Assembly (NCBI GenBank): GCA_026874595.1
Contig: CM049308.1
Coordinates: forward strand, 22,355,867 to 22,419,866
DNA length: 64,000 nt
Reading direction: 5' to 3'
Source of the DNA: Sipunculus nudus
Taxonomy: Eukaryota > Annelida > Sipuncula > Golfingiida > Sipunculidae
The first letter of the stretch is position 1. Each line of letters begins with the position of its first letter. A program made the position numbers and the translations under genes. The notes below the pieces were generated by a model that did no database searches, was not told the DNA's origin, and saw only the letters and a list, made by a program, of their open reading frames with translations. Shown here in pieces: positions 16,001-24,189 of this stretch.

Positions 16001-18599
16001 ATTCGAACAAACTTGAGAGAAATTGTTCAGGGAACATTTCTGTGAAATATTGGATAATTTGGCTGGACAGTTTCGGAGAAGAAGATTTTTAAAGGTTTTT
16101 AAGCTTTTTCTCTATACAATCTAAATTAATGCAGATACCCAACTAGATATTTCTTGGAACTGCAGGTGCCATAGTATCCCTAGACAATTAGGCCCCCCTC
16201 CCCCATTTTAAAAAAAGGCACCCCATCGTCAGCAACAATTTATATCAGACCACTCTCACAGAAAAGATCACTCTCATAGAAAAGGTCATGACCCCAATTT
16301 CGATATACATCATCCCATAACCCATGTCTCTGAATAATATGAAAGAAATCTGTCCATTAGTTTTTTTACTTATAATGCTCACAGTACTGTTCAGTGGCAA
16401 TGATGGGGGTATTAAACGATACGAAAACTATGGAAGGAGAATAACAGGTGGCCCCACCTGTTTTCCAGTACATAACAATACTATCCATGATCTTCCATCA
16501 AGTTGATTTTTGGACCAATCCATGCATCCCTTATTGAGATATTAATAATTTTGTGTAATTTTTTACCATATATGGCAATATTCAAGGTCAAGGCCACTCT
16601 CACAGGAAAGGTCATGACCCCAATTTATAAATACATCATTTCATAACTCATGTCTATGTATAAGCATAATATGAAAGAAATCTGTCCATTAGTTTTTGAC
16701 TTATAATGCTCACAGTGCTGTCAAGTGGAAATGATGGGGGTATTAAAAGGCACGAAAACAAGCAAAGAATAATAGGTGGCGCCACCAGTTTCTGGAACAT
16801 GACAACCCTATCCATGATCTTTGATCAACTTGATTTTGGGATAAATCCATGCAAGATTTCTTGAGATATTCAAGATTTTGTGTGATTTTCCCCAAAATTC
16901 AAGGTCAAGGACACTCTCCTAGTAAAGGTCATGACCTCATTTTTAATAGGTGTCGTCCTCTGACCCATATGTATACATATACCAAGTTTGGTAAAAATCC
17001 GTGAAATATTTTTTGAGGTGGCGGCGGGACTGGTATGAAAACATAATATCCCCGGACTTTATCTGGGGATACAATAACAAGCTCTAGGGCACCAAGTTTC
17101 ACATGTGACTAATTCGTACATGTAATTTGGACGGCGGACAGGCCAGCCCAGGATGGCGGACAACTGAATGGACGGCGGACGGCGACTACGTGCCATCACA
17201 TAAGCTCACGGGTTCACTAAAAATATGAGAAAACAGTTCATAATGATTGAGACTCTGGAGAATCTTCATCTCTGGAGAACTGAAAAGATATAGATATAAA
17301 CAAGCCATTCCAGTGTGATTCCGATCCGCTCTGCTCCTCTCCGTCAACGTCTTGGGAACGACCCTTAGGAAAACGCCTTGTAAGGTTCCAAATAGGAGAC
17401 CCCTTTTGAATCGTATAATTGACATTTCAAGTGGTGTCAACATAAAATAATTACCTTTTTGTTGTCTTTGGATGTTTTATAAAACATCTGCAAAGTATTG
17501 GCACCAAAATATTGCTCAATAGCCCTACTTATCCATAATTTTGCCAAGAGCTGATGTGTTTACATAGAGAACAAGCTGCCATGATTACATTAAGTGACCC
17601 ACAGTCCTTTGCAATGGGATTTACACTGGGAACCCGCTCTGATCTTATTGCTGTGTGAACTGGAAAAAGCGGGCGATAATAGATGTCGGTGGCGGGTACC
17701 AGTCGATCAACGTCCGCTCATTACAAATTCCTGTATATTGTTATGTTTAAATCACCGCGGGCTTACAAGGATCGTTAGGGATTATATTTCATTAATATAT
17801 TAAGGTAAGAACGTGGTAAAGTTGCCTTCTTTTTGGTGCCTTCTACCAGTGTCTACCATTTCACCATTACAAGGCCTAACTGTACAGGCCATTCCCACAA
17901 CTGTGATCGTATCACAGTTGTGGATCTGCAACAATATCTCTAAGAACACTGGAAATATGAAGACTTTATTATAAATAGGGATTCAAGTGCCATTGATCAC
18001 ACATACTGCATTACATGTCAATGCTCCAGCCTGATCTGTATTTAAACTCTTACCAACCTAGACAATAATGGTCAAGCATTACATACTGTAGCAAAATGAT
18101 TTTTAAATGAATGCAGAAAAAGTCTAAACGTCTAAAAATTTGATTTTTGTAACTTGTATTTTTTATTTATTAAAACTATAATTTAATAATAGTTAATTAC
18201 TTAATACCCGTAGCCGTACACATGTTGATGCATCATTCAAAACCCTGATCCACTTGGAGTGATACATTCGGTATTCATACGGACAGACAATCATAAGAGC
18301 ACGTATGGCAGACCATGGTCCGTGAAAGGACCCAGACGACACCCGACACAACGTCACAAGTGACACTGACAGTGACAGTCTGGAATGACAGGAATTTTAC
18401 GACATCGCAGTGCAAAAGCCGGCCGTCGAACCACGCAAAATCACGGAAAAGAGCAAATTGTAAAACCAAAGCTCACCTTAGTATATGGAATGCGAAGTGA
18501 AACGTCCCATCTACCCTGTTCGGGGACGGAAGATATAAATCCAACATTTAAAACTAATACGATGGCAGCAACAAGCCAGGATGACATTTTGACTGCCAT
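913..18599 (-). CDS. TMEM87: TMEM87A/B-type Golgi seven-TM protein gene, N-terminal luminal part (7 coding exons, incomplete)
   Basis: Joining exons 18599-18477, 12251-12194, 8624-8536, 6615-6484, 5508-5461, 3739-3671 and 1020-913 gives one open frame of about 209 codons with no stop. Every intron is GT-AG and the phases match. The start MAVKMSSW is followed by a hydrophobic signal peptide. Then comes a GRWDVSLRIP segment matching the post-signal RSKW..PIP segment of TMEM87, and a cysteine-containing ISWLLRYSPC...NEY segment matching its W-Y-L-K...C-YNE segment. TMEM87A/B belong to the GOLD-domain seven-transmembrane (GOST) family. They sit in the Golgi and are tied to endosome-to-TGN retrieval and cation conductance. 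Only the luminal domain is in the window; the seven-TM part must lie left of base 1. Identity is good at family level; A versus B cannot be decided. Confidence 0.8.
1208..1225. repeat. Poly-G tract (18 nt)
   Basis: An uninterrupted run of 18 G in the intron between TMEM87 exons 6 and 7. Similar runs recur across the window (see findings). Confidence 0.9.
1535..2218 (+). repeat. Unidentified dispersed repeat, copy 1
   Basis: Closely similar, in direct orientation, to 17313-17934. Both copies start GTGTGATTCCGATCCG and end just after a perfect 13-bp inverted repeat (CCACAACTGTGAT, 3-nt loop, ATCACAGTTGTGG). This copy has about 65 extra bases near 2041-2105. No protein is recognised. The rest of this intron (2219-3670) is AT-rich with nothing recognisable. 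Confidence 0.75.
3671..3739 (-). CDS. TMEM87: TMEM87 exon 6, Lys/Glu-rich
   Basis: 69 bases, 23 codons, phase 0. Acceptor gctttccag, donor gttagt. It encodes a hydrophilic Lys/Glu/Ser-rich linker with an N-K-T glycosylation sequon, as expected for a variable luminal loop. Confidence 0.65.
4500..5240. repeat. Diverged tandem/dispersed repeat in TMEM87 intron
   Basis: A block with TGACCTCTGACCT..ATTAAATATG recurs near 4617, 4732 and 4878. It is followed by GGATGGACAGATGG-type runs (4950-4985) and a GGACGGACAGACAGA stretch (5173-5190). No coding capacity is supported. The flanks 3740-4499 and 5241-5460 hold nothing recognisable. Confidence 0.5.
5461..5508 (-). CDS. TMEM87: TMEM87 exon 5 (short)
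   Basis: 48 bases, 16 codons (YDIEKQNWANEAVRPL), phase 0. The acceptor has a T-rich tract ending in ccag and the donor is gtaagt. It is too short for homology by itself and is supported by strong splice signals and frame continuity. Confidence 0.65.
6212..6458. mobile_element. pogo/Tigger-like MITE
   Basis: 247 bp with terminal inverted repeats: CAGTAGAGTGTCGTTTATCC on the left, and a right end whose reverse complement starts CAGTAGAGTGTCATTTATC. It is flanked on both sides by TA (6210-6211 and 6459-6460), the expected target duplication. pogo/Tigger elements have CAGTAGA..CTC...TATCC-type ends. There is no transposase inside, so it is non-autonomous. Confidence 0.75.
6484..6615 (-). CDS. 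TMEM87: TMEM87 exon 4
   Basis: 132 bases, 44 codons, phase 0 on both sides. Acceptor atggcag, donor gtaata. It encodes a luminal segment with one cysteine (HACGTG). Similarity to known TMEM87 is weak here; the assignment rests on phase, splice sites and position between clear exons. Confidence 0.7.
7327..7404. repeat. Poly-G tract plus (CA)n microsatellite
   Basis: A run of 20 G (7327-7346) followed after about 10 bases by an imperfect CA repeat (7356-7404), inside the exon 3/4 intron. Nothing else in 6616-8535 was recognised. Confidence 0.9.
8536..8624 (-). CDS. TMEM87: TMEM87 exon 3
   Basis: 89 bases; with the carried-over base it makes 30 codons. Acceptor cttacag, donor gtaagt. It encodes ITCSGAAQF, then ISWLLRYSPC, then NEYIGYSQQ, the best-matching part of the gene. 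TMEM87 proteins have a C..L..ITWYL..A.CYNE.Y block here with two cysteines likely to form a disulphide. Confidence 0.85.
8625..12193. other. TMEM87 intron, no recognisable gene
   Basis: AT-rich intron with a 17-19 nt poly-A run near 8747. Near 10493-10545 there is a 'CCATATTTACGGGTGCATAAGA...ATAAGACGACCCC' motif resembling worn DNA-transposon ends, but no partner end was found. No other feature is supported. Confidence 0.5.
12194..12251 (-). CDS. TMEM87: TMEM87 exon 2
   Basis: 58 bases, entering in phase 0 and leaving in phase 1. The acceptor is ctttccag and the donor gtaagt. It encodes HSDLAFQKTVYNGSTVTVL with an N-G-S glycosylation sequon, fitting a luminal location. It corresponds to the 'F.K..F.N.TI...' strand of the TMEM87 luminal domain. 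Confidence 0.8.
12640..12885. repeat. Quasi-palindromic (GGTCTGGACC/GATCAGG) array
   Basis: Short alternating motifs (GGTCTGGACCA, CTGATCTAGAT, TGATTGGTATGGACCA) repeat irregularly in both orientations over about 250 bp. A compositionally similar array (CTGGGCTGGCCCAG) lies at 21090-21400. No gene. Confidence 0.6.
13521..14560 (-). mobile_element. hAT-superfamily DNA transposon, degenerate
   Basis: The terminal inverted repeats are CAGGGTTGGGC (13521) and its complement GCCCAACCCTG (ending 14560). They are flanked by identical 8-bp target duplications ATTTTATT (13513-13520 and 14561-14568), diagnostic of hAT. The subterminal ends are rich in ACCC/GGGT runs. Inside, on the minus strand, is a remnant of the transposase C-terminus. 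At about 1 kb it has lost most of its transposase and cannot be autonomous. Confidence 0.88.
13864..14070 (-). pseudogene. hAT transposase C-terminal dimerisation (hATC) fragment
   Basis: An open frame of 68 codons contains PANSAAVERVFS and, after a short spacer, KIRNRLVTC. This matches the hATC signature P..S...ERVFS...........RN.L found at the end of hAT transposases, where it mediates dimerisation. The DDE catalytic core and zinc-finger parts are missing or eroded upstream (14070-14560 on the minus strand). It lies inside the terminal inverted repeats of the hAT element. Confidence 0.8.
15040..15415 (+). repeat. Dispersed repeat family G, tail copy
   Basis: Shares blocks with 15700-17222 and 24190-26487: 'TTGGTGATGCTAGCTCC', a GACGAC...GACGCCACACAATTGC stretch and the end GCATAAGCTCACAG..CCCTAAAAAT (15384-15410). 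No coding potential. Other copies contain the GGTGGCGCCACC-type motif. Confidence 0.6.
15700..17222 (+). repeat. Dispersed repeat family G, interrupted by a Helitron-like element
   Basis: The left part (15700-16142) aligns by eye with 25140-25380 and 26195-26300 (shared 'CAGTTTCATCATAAAA', 'GATGTAGGTGGTGCC', 'TTTCTGTGAAATATTG'). The right part (17070-17222) ends in the family's GACGGCG...CATAAGCTCACGGGTTC tail. The sequence between is a complete, younger Helitron-like insertion. Confidence 0.6.
16143..17069 (-). mobile_element. Helitron-like non-autonomous element H0 (minus strand)
   Basis: Read on the minus strand, it starts TCCCCAGATAAAGTC at 17069, preceded by A. It ends with GGCACCTGCAGTTCC and AAGAAATAT followed by CTAG (ending 16143), with T next. 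A TC start, a subterminal hairpin region, a CTAG end and an A/T target are Helitron hallmarks. The interior holds about 2.5 tandem monomers of about 310-340 bp (with GGTGGCGCCACC and 'TAATGGACAGATTTCTTTCATA'). It has no Rep/helicase gene. It is the most compact copy of the family. Confidence 0.85.
17313..17934 (+). repeat. Unidentified dispersed repeat, copy 2
   Basis: Direct copy of 1535-2218 lacking its ~65-base insert. It has the same start (GTGTGATTCCGATCCG) and the same perfect 13-bp terminal hairpin (CCACAACTGTGAT...ATCACAGTTGTGG). It lies in TMEM87 intron 1. 17935-18476 shows nothing else. Confidence 0.75.
18477..18599 (-). CDS. TMEM87: TMEM87 exon 1: start codon and signal peptide
   Basis: 41 codons. 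The ATG at 18599 has A at -3 and G at +4. An in-frame ATG 60 bases upstream (18659) would add 20 residues before the hydrophobic stretch, so the inner start suits a signal peptide better (hydrophobic core WLVAAIVLVLNVGFI). The exon ends in ACTAAG followed by the donor gtgagc, phase 0. The segment GRWDVSLRIP after the predicted cleavage region is the TMEM87-like part. Confidence 0.8.
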
Positions 18600-18659
18600 G
18601 TTGGAAACATGAAGTTCCGCAGCGAATAATTTCAACGTGGATGGTTGTGTCACTTTCAC

Positions 18660-19365
18660 TTTATCAGGGGTCCAGAAGAGAGATTATACTTTATACATGA
18701 GTTGAATAAATATAATAAATTTACATATATATCAGATGGATGCTTACTCTAATTTAATTTTTATCATATTAAATGATTAACACTTGCGTCACCAGCGTAA
18801 GTGATGACTTGCTGTCTTCTGCCACAGGGTGGCGCTCTATTCACCCACTGCCATATTATCAACAGGAAGTCTATCAATATAAAAAAGATTTAGTTAAATC
18901 GGGTGCACCCATAGAATCCTCTGGAAACGTCTGGCTAATTATTTCATTAAATAAAAACTGCAGTAAATGCTCGCGAGAAAATATATTTACACCAAAGTAA
19001 ATGTAATAACTTAAATGATTAATTCAGAGAAAGGTATCAGGCATTTATTATGTGGAATAGTTGAATAAATGTCTACCTTTTTTCGGTGGTGGTATATATT
19101 ATATAAGTTATGAACTACAAACGGTGAAACACAGGCAATAAAAAAAAATTAAAAATAAAAAAACCGCCCGCCCGCATTGATTTCTGAAAAAAGTGCCTGA
19201 GAACCATACCTTTTTTTATTTTGGCCTTACATGTGTATAGCATTCTGTCTCTCCTTTCCCCCCAAAAATACAAGAAATACAAGACCTACACAAACAATTC
19301 ATATCATCTTATTATTTGAGCAAAATGTCTTTAATTTGATTATATTTTTTATCTTTTACTGTTTT

Positions 19366-19368
<3 letters not shown>
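18660..19368. other. TMEM87 upstream region, nothing certain
   Basis: 5' side of the TMEM87 gene (transcribed leftwards). No TATA box or initiator can be assigned with confidence and no further exon was recognised. 19140-19165 is A-rich. Confidence 0.4.

Positions 19369-19423
<55 letters not shown>
19369..19423. repeat. (TA)n microsatellite
   Basis: About 27 uninterrupted TA units, directly next to an 81-bp tandem duplication. Confidence 0.95.
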
Positions 19424-19427
<4 letters not shown>

Positions 19428-19437
19428 AATTAGCTAC

Positions 19438-19600
19438 AGATGAACATTGAGCAAATTGGCCTATACTTGAGTAAAATCATTATATCGTTAATGTCACGAG
19501 CTGCAGTTTGGCTTCTACAGATGAACATTGAGCAAATTGGCCTATACTTGAGTAAAATCATTATATCGTTAATGTCACGAGCTGCAGTTTGGTTTCTATT
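19438..19600. repeat. 81-bp tandem duplication
   Basis: A unit beginning AGATGAACATTGAGCAAATT occurs twice head to tail with a period of 81 (TGAACATTG at 19441 and 19522). The copies are almost identical, so the duplication is recent. 19601-21080 holds nothing recognised. Confidence 0.9.
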
Positions 19601-21089
19601 TTTAACAATAGTATATTTTTTGTTAGATATAAACCACCCACATTTAGAGTCCTTAACACACCTCTGCAATTAAAATACACCATATACGTATGCATTAACA
19701 TTGCACTTATTTTTTACAGGATATAGATCCGTTGCCCCGCATTTTGACTCGGTGACCACGTAGGACTTACGATATAGGTAAAAGTATTCTGTATATATGT
19801 ATGTATATATGTGTAAGAACCGTTGTCTTGCAACTCCCCTGTGGCACGTCAGAGAAAAATCAATCGGTTTGGCCATGGAGTATCGCAAATTTAAAAGCCG
19901 AGGGTGTCCAAAGGGTATCATTTCTCATATTTTCTCATGAACCCCGAAGAATCTTACATCATTTGCGAAATTTTGAGAAGGGTCTGATGCACTGCAGCAC
20001 AATCTGTCAGAAACTATATATGTCAACTGGTGAACTCAGCCCGTGGAAAAACAGTCCCGAACGAATCCCGCTGAAGTCGCATCTAAAAACCCCAAAGCAA
20101 GAATGGGTAATACTGATAGTATATGAACAAAAGAAGACCATGCATACAGTCATTGACTAAAGATATATCTCATTTTGACGATATAATATAGGGGAAACTG
20201 CCCTTTAATTGCAAAAGAAGGCAAGATACATTTGGAACCCAACACACTTTGGATTATAATTGTAGACTTATACATATAATAAGTGCACCAATGTACTGCA
20301 TGGGAATATACAGTCATCATTTTCCGGTTCTCCAGTTCCCAGCAAACCTCTTGTCCGGCCCGGTTATATTGAAACTGAAATGTATTTATATTGAATCCCA
20401 TCCATAAACCTGAGGTTAATAATGCATAAATATATAAATATAATGTCGATTTTCAGGCATTCGAGAAGATAGGCTTCTTCTCACTTGGGATATCACATGA
20501 AATCTCAGGACAAGCTTTTTATTTATCCCACCAGCATGCATGACTTACAATCGCTATTAGCTGTCCCTTCTTATCCGAACAGTTTATATAGGTATATGAA
20601 ATTCACAGTCACCTGTCACGTGAAAATAAGGGGGGGGGGTATATTAGCAAGACGGTGATTATCAATGTATAATCATCCCCCACCTTGCTATCAGAGAATA
20701 ATATTTATATATTGGAAATGAAATATATATAAATAATTCGAATTGTAGTTCTATTCATGAGTTTACAATAAAAAAAAATTATGTCTAAAATCGGTTTAAA
20801 AGTCACCTATATACTGGAAACATTATTTTCTTAAACCTTATACACTGCTACTTTTATCAGATAAATACATGCAGATTCTATAAGTTGCGTTGAACACTTA
20901 TCTTCTTATGGTAGCAGGACTGTTTCCCTCGCATGACCTGACTTTTTTATACCCAGACGTATACATGTCAGGGATCGGATTTCGTTTGGTAAAAATATTA
21001 ATTATTATTGACTTACAATGTTTTACAAATTCTTTGAATTGATTAAAGGCCAGCTAGGTAAATATAGTGTAATTGAAGCAAGCCTAGGA

Positions 21090-21400
21090 GTAGGTTAGGA
21101 TTCTGATCTGGGCTGGTCCAGTTTAGAATCAGTCCACCACAGGATTGTTAACCTGACCGGCTCAGATCAAAATTCTAATCTTGGCCAGCCCAGTTTAAAA
21201 TCAGTCCAGACCAGATTTAAATCCTGAAGTCTTCACCAAAGGATTTTAATCTGGACCGGCCCAGATCAAAATTTTAATCTGGGCTGGCCCAGTTTAAAAC
21301 TGGTGTAGCCCAGATTAGAATTTTGATCTGGGCCAGCCCAAATCAAAATTTTGATCTGGGCTGGCCCCGTTTTAAATTGGGCCAGATTCTAATCTGGGCC
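21090..21400. repeat. Quasi-palindromic (CTGGGCTGGCCCAG) array
   Basis: Irregular repetition of GATCTGGGCTGGCCCA, TTTAAAAT and CAGATCAAAATT in both orientations over about 300 bp, abutting a TA microsatellite. Same style as 12640-12885. Confidence 0.6.
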
Positions 21401-21409
21401 TCGACATAT

Positions 21410-21413
<4 letters not shown>

Positions 21414-21483
<70 letters not shown>
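21414..21483. repeat. (TA)n microsatellite
   Basis: About 35 TA units. It separates the GATCTGGGCTGGCCCA array from a GC-rich block. Confidence 0.95.
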
Positions 21484-21486
<3 letters not shown>

Positions 21487-22360
21487 TGCCGGTTCAACAC
21501 GAATCACATCCGGCAGGATCCGGCGTGTGAACCGGGTAGCCGCCGTAATGGTCCGCGGCGATCCCTGTTGGACCTGGAACGTCCGGGAAGGTGTTTGGGG
21601 CTCCGGGAGGCCAATACGGCAGTTTTAGGAAGTTCAAAACTGCCGTGTTCGTCCGTGACGGTCCGGGGTGATGGCGACATCCGGAGTGCTCCGTGTAGCC
21701 GCCGCGCATAGGGTTTGGGGACAGCCGTAGCTTTGCCTTATTTGTCCGTGTGAGTCTTTTACAGTCCAGGAGGGTGTGTGTTCATCCGAGGCTGTCCGTG
21801 TCTCTGCCGTGTTGGTCCGTCGCTCTGCCCTGACTTCCCGGCCCTTGGTCATCCGTGTTTGCCCGGGTTCGTCCGTGTAGCTGCCGTGTCGTTGGACGAC
21901 CGTCGACGCTCGAAAACCCCAAAATGAGCACGGATCATTCGGGATCTTGATCCGGCGGGATTCGGCACTTTCCGGGACTGCCATGTGTATCCGTGCTTAT
22001 ATAGGACTGGGGCTTTAAAGTTGAGGCCCTGATATGGATGCTGATCCTTGCTTATATAGGACTGGGGCTTTAAAGTTTAGGCCCTGATATGGATGCTGAT
22101 GCCGCCACTAACACACCCCCCCCCCCCCACCCCCATCGAATACCAGCGACTCTACAAGATACAGCGAGTCAATCGCTGCAGTCCTCAAGGACCAACGTCG
22201 GAGATGAGCAAGAGCAGCCCTGATAAGCGCACACCCCACAAGGCAAGTCCCGACAAGTCAAGTACGGATGAGCCAAGCCCTCACCCGGAGCCGCGCCAGC
22301 CAAGATCGGCCCCTATCAGGAACCCCCTGACCTGACCAACACCCGAAATAGTTCTTTCAG
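21484..22360. other. GC-rich block of unknown nature
   Basis: Composition changes sharply to GC- and CpG-rich, with recurrent GTCCGTG, GCCGTG and CCGGG words. A 56-bp tandem duplication (units from 21994 and 22050, 'GCTTATATAGGACTGGGG') and a 13-nt poly-C run (22116-22128) lie within it. Open frames occur on both strands, but none has a recognisable domain, so no gene is called. It may be a transposon fragment or CpG-rich regulatory DNA. Confidence 0.4.
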
Positions 22361-22594
22361 GGCTACATCCCAATGGGATGAGGCAGCGGAAACTTCTGCG
22401 CTTCCAAAGAAGCTACTGAATTTTCCCGCTGCCTGGTTTGACCCTTTATGATACACTTAGACACCAGGTGGTGGGACGTTGTCTGCTGAAAAACCTTTTG
22501 CGTATGATGTGACAAGCAGCCAATCAAATGCCAGTTAATAAACACTGGACAGGCTCCATGTCTCTGCCCATAGCTGCGCTTCAAGCATAATAGT

Positions 22595-23285
22595 TTTAAG
22601 GTGGTTTTCCATAAGTGTATGGTGCGTATCCGTAGTACGCATGCGTAGTCCGCAAAAATCGTTTTGTAGACTTTTTAACTGGGCTGTTTCCATTAATCCG
22701 CATTTGAAGTACGTATGCATTGTCCGTATGCGTAGTCCGTATCCGCAATCTGCCGGGAGCGAATTTTTCGCACTTCGCATACCAATCATCGTGTCGATTT
22801 CAGGTTTAGCATAGAGTTTTCCCATTCAGGCGGTGCTGTATGCACAGTCTCTATGTCCAACTTGTATGAATGTCATTTCTGGCATCAGTTTTCGGGAAAC
22901 CAAACATTTTGGTATTTGCTGAATTTTGTTTTTTCCTTTCTTCATCACAGAAAAATGGTTTTCAGATGATTGAAACGTAACCTTACTGTCGCGTATAAAA
23001 TATTATTAATTATGATCTTTTAAAAATTTTATTATTTTAATTTTTTTATTTTAACTTTTGATGCTAATATATACAAATGTACAATGAATATATGGTGAAA
23101 TGGCTTGCAAATAGAGAAAAACTTCAGCTTTCGAGCACCTATCAGTATAGAGTATATACGGACTATGCATATACGTACCTATGGAAAACAAACATTACGG
23201 ATACGGACTATGCGAGCGGACTACGGGTACGGACTACGCAAGCGGACTACGGATACGTACTACGCACTTATGGAAAACAACCTTT
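22595..23285. mobile_element. Terminal-inverted-repeat element with (CGTATCCGTAGTCCG) subrepeats
   Basis: The left end reads AAGGTGGTTTTCCATAAGTG and continues GCGTATCCGTAGTACGC. The right end's reverse complement reads AAGGTTGTTTTCCATAAGTG and continues CGTAGTACGTATCCGTAG. The arms carry several short CGTATSCGTAGTCCG units. The ~400-bp middle has no transposase. It is probably a foldback or MITE-type DNA element; the superfamily is not determined. Confidence 0.65.
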
Positions 23286-23406
23286 ATGGTTACTCTTAGT
23301 AAAATAAAGTCGAATTTTAATTGCTCCCTTTACGTTTTTGCATCTTCGATTATAACATTACGATTATGTTAGCGTAGCCATATATCCGTTGCAAGCAAAA
23401 TGGAAA

Positions 23407-23605
23407 CCAGCCAGCGAGGTGTGCACGGAGCCAATGTTGTTATATTTCGTTTGAATTACAGCTCATTGGCCTGGCATCCTATGTGCACAAGGACCTGTGC
23501 ATTCTCTCTGAGCCTGTGGCCTATTCAAACGGTTGCCGGGGCGATGAGCGGTCACTCAAGACGAAATGTAACAACATTGGCTCCGTGTACCACTCTCTTG
23601 GCTGG
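23407..23605. repeat. Long imperfect inverted repeat (about 44-bp arms)
   Basis: The left arm 23407-23450 (with CACGGAGCCAATGTTGTTA) pairs with the right arm 23562-23605 (with ACAACATTGGCTCCGTG), with a loop of about 110 bp. It could be a small MITE or a foldable transcript. There is no obvious target duplication. 23606-24189 holds nothing recognised. Confidence 0.75.
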
Positions 23606-24189
23606 TAAACCGTTTTGCTGACAACACGTCCTGATAATTCTGTAGATTCCTTGTCGCATCAGTTGTGTATCGCATATCGGGCATTGTTTACACGCAGTCA
23701 AGAGGACCACAAATATTTATGGAATCTGTGATCTGGCTCATGCATGTACAATGGCCTCGATCTTCAACCCCTAAACAGATTTTGCCAACAACATTTATAT
23801 TCGTTATTTATTTTCCATGTGACCATTACAGCCAATCATAGAGGTCGTGTCTTCCAGCACCGGGTCTCATCTGAGTTGACCAAAATACAGTGCTCCTCTC
23901 TGGTGTAGCGACTCTGGATACGAAGTCAAAACAAACAGCGCTTACGATATAGGTAGTAGGCCTAGAGGTAAAGCGCTGTGTAAAGAGCGTACAACTTCTC
24001 AGGAGCCCAAGACTTAAGATCAAGACCGAAGACCAAGGTGACCTCAAGTCATCCGGCCGGCTTTTCGCGGAGGAATTGTGACCTGCACATGTACAATGCA
24101 ATTACTTAACATTTTAAACTGAACTACAAGTACCAATTACACAAACATCAATTCTGAAATACTGGCATGGATGTACACAACACAACATG

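Noticed and set aside
18600-18659. Upstream ATG at 18659 as the TMEM87 start
   Set aside because: It would place 20 hydrophilic residues before the signal peptide; the inner ATG at 18599 has a better context.
19801-20160. 119-codon open frame as a possible gene
   Set aside because: No recognisable domain, low-complexity neighbourhood, no splice partners found; likely chance.
21634-21984. 116-codon minus-strand open frame in the GC-rich block
   Set aside because: Composition-driven; comparable open frames occur on the opposite strand and no motif is recognised.
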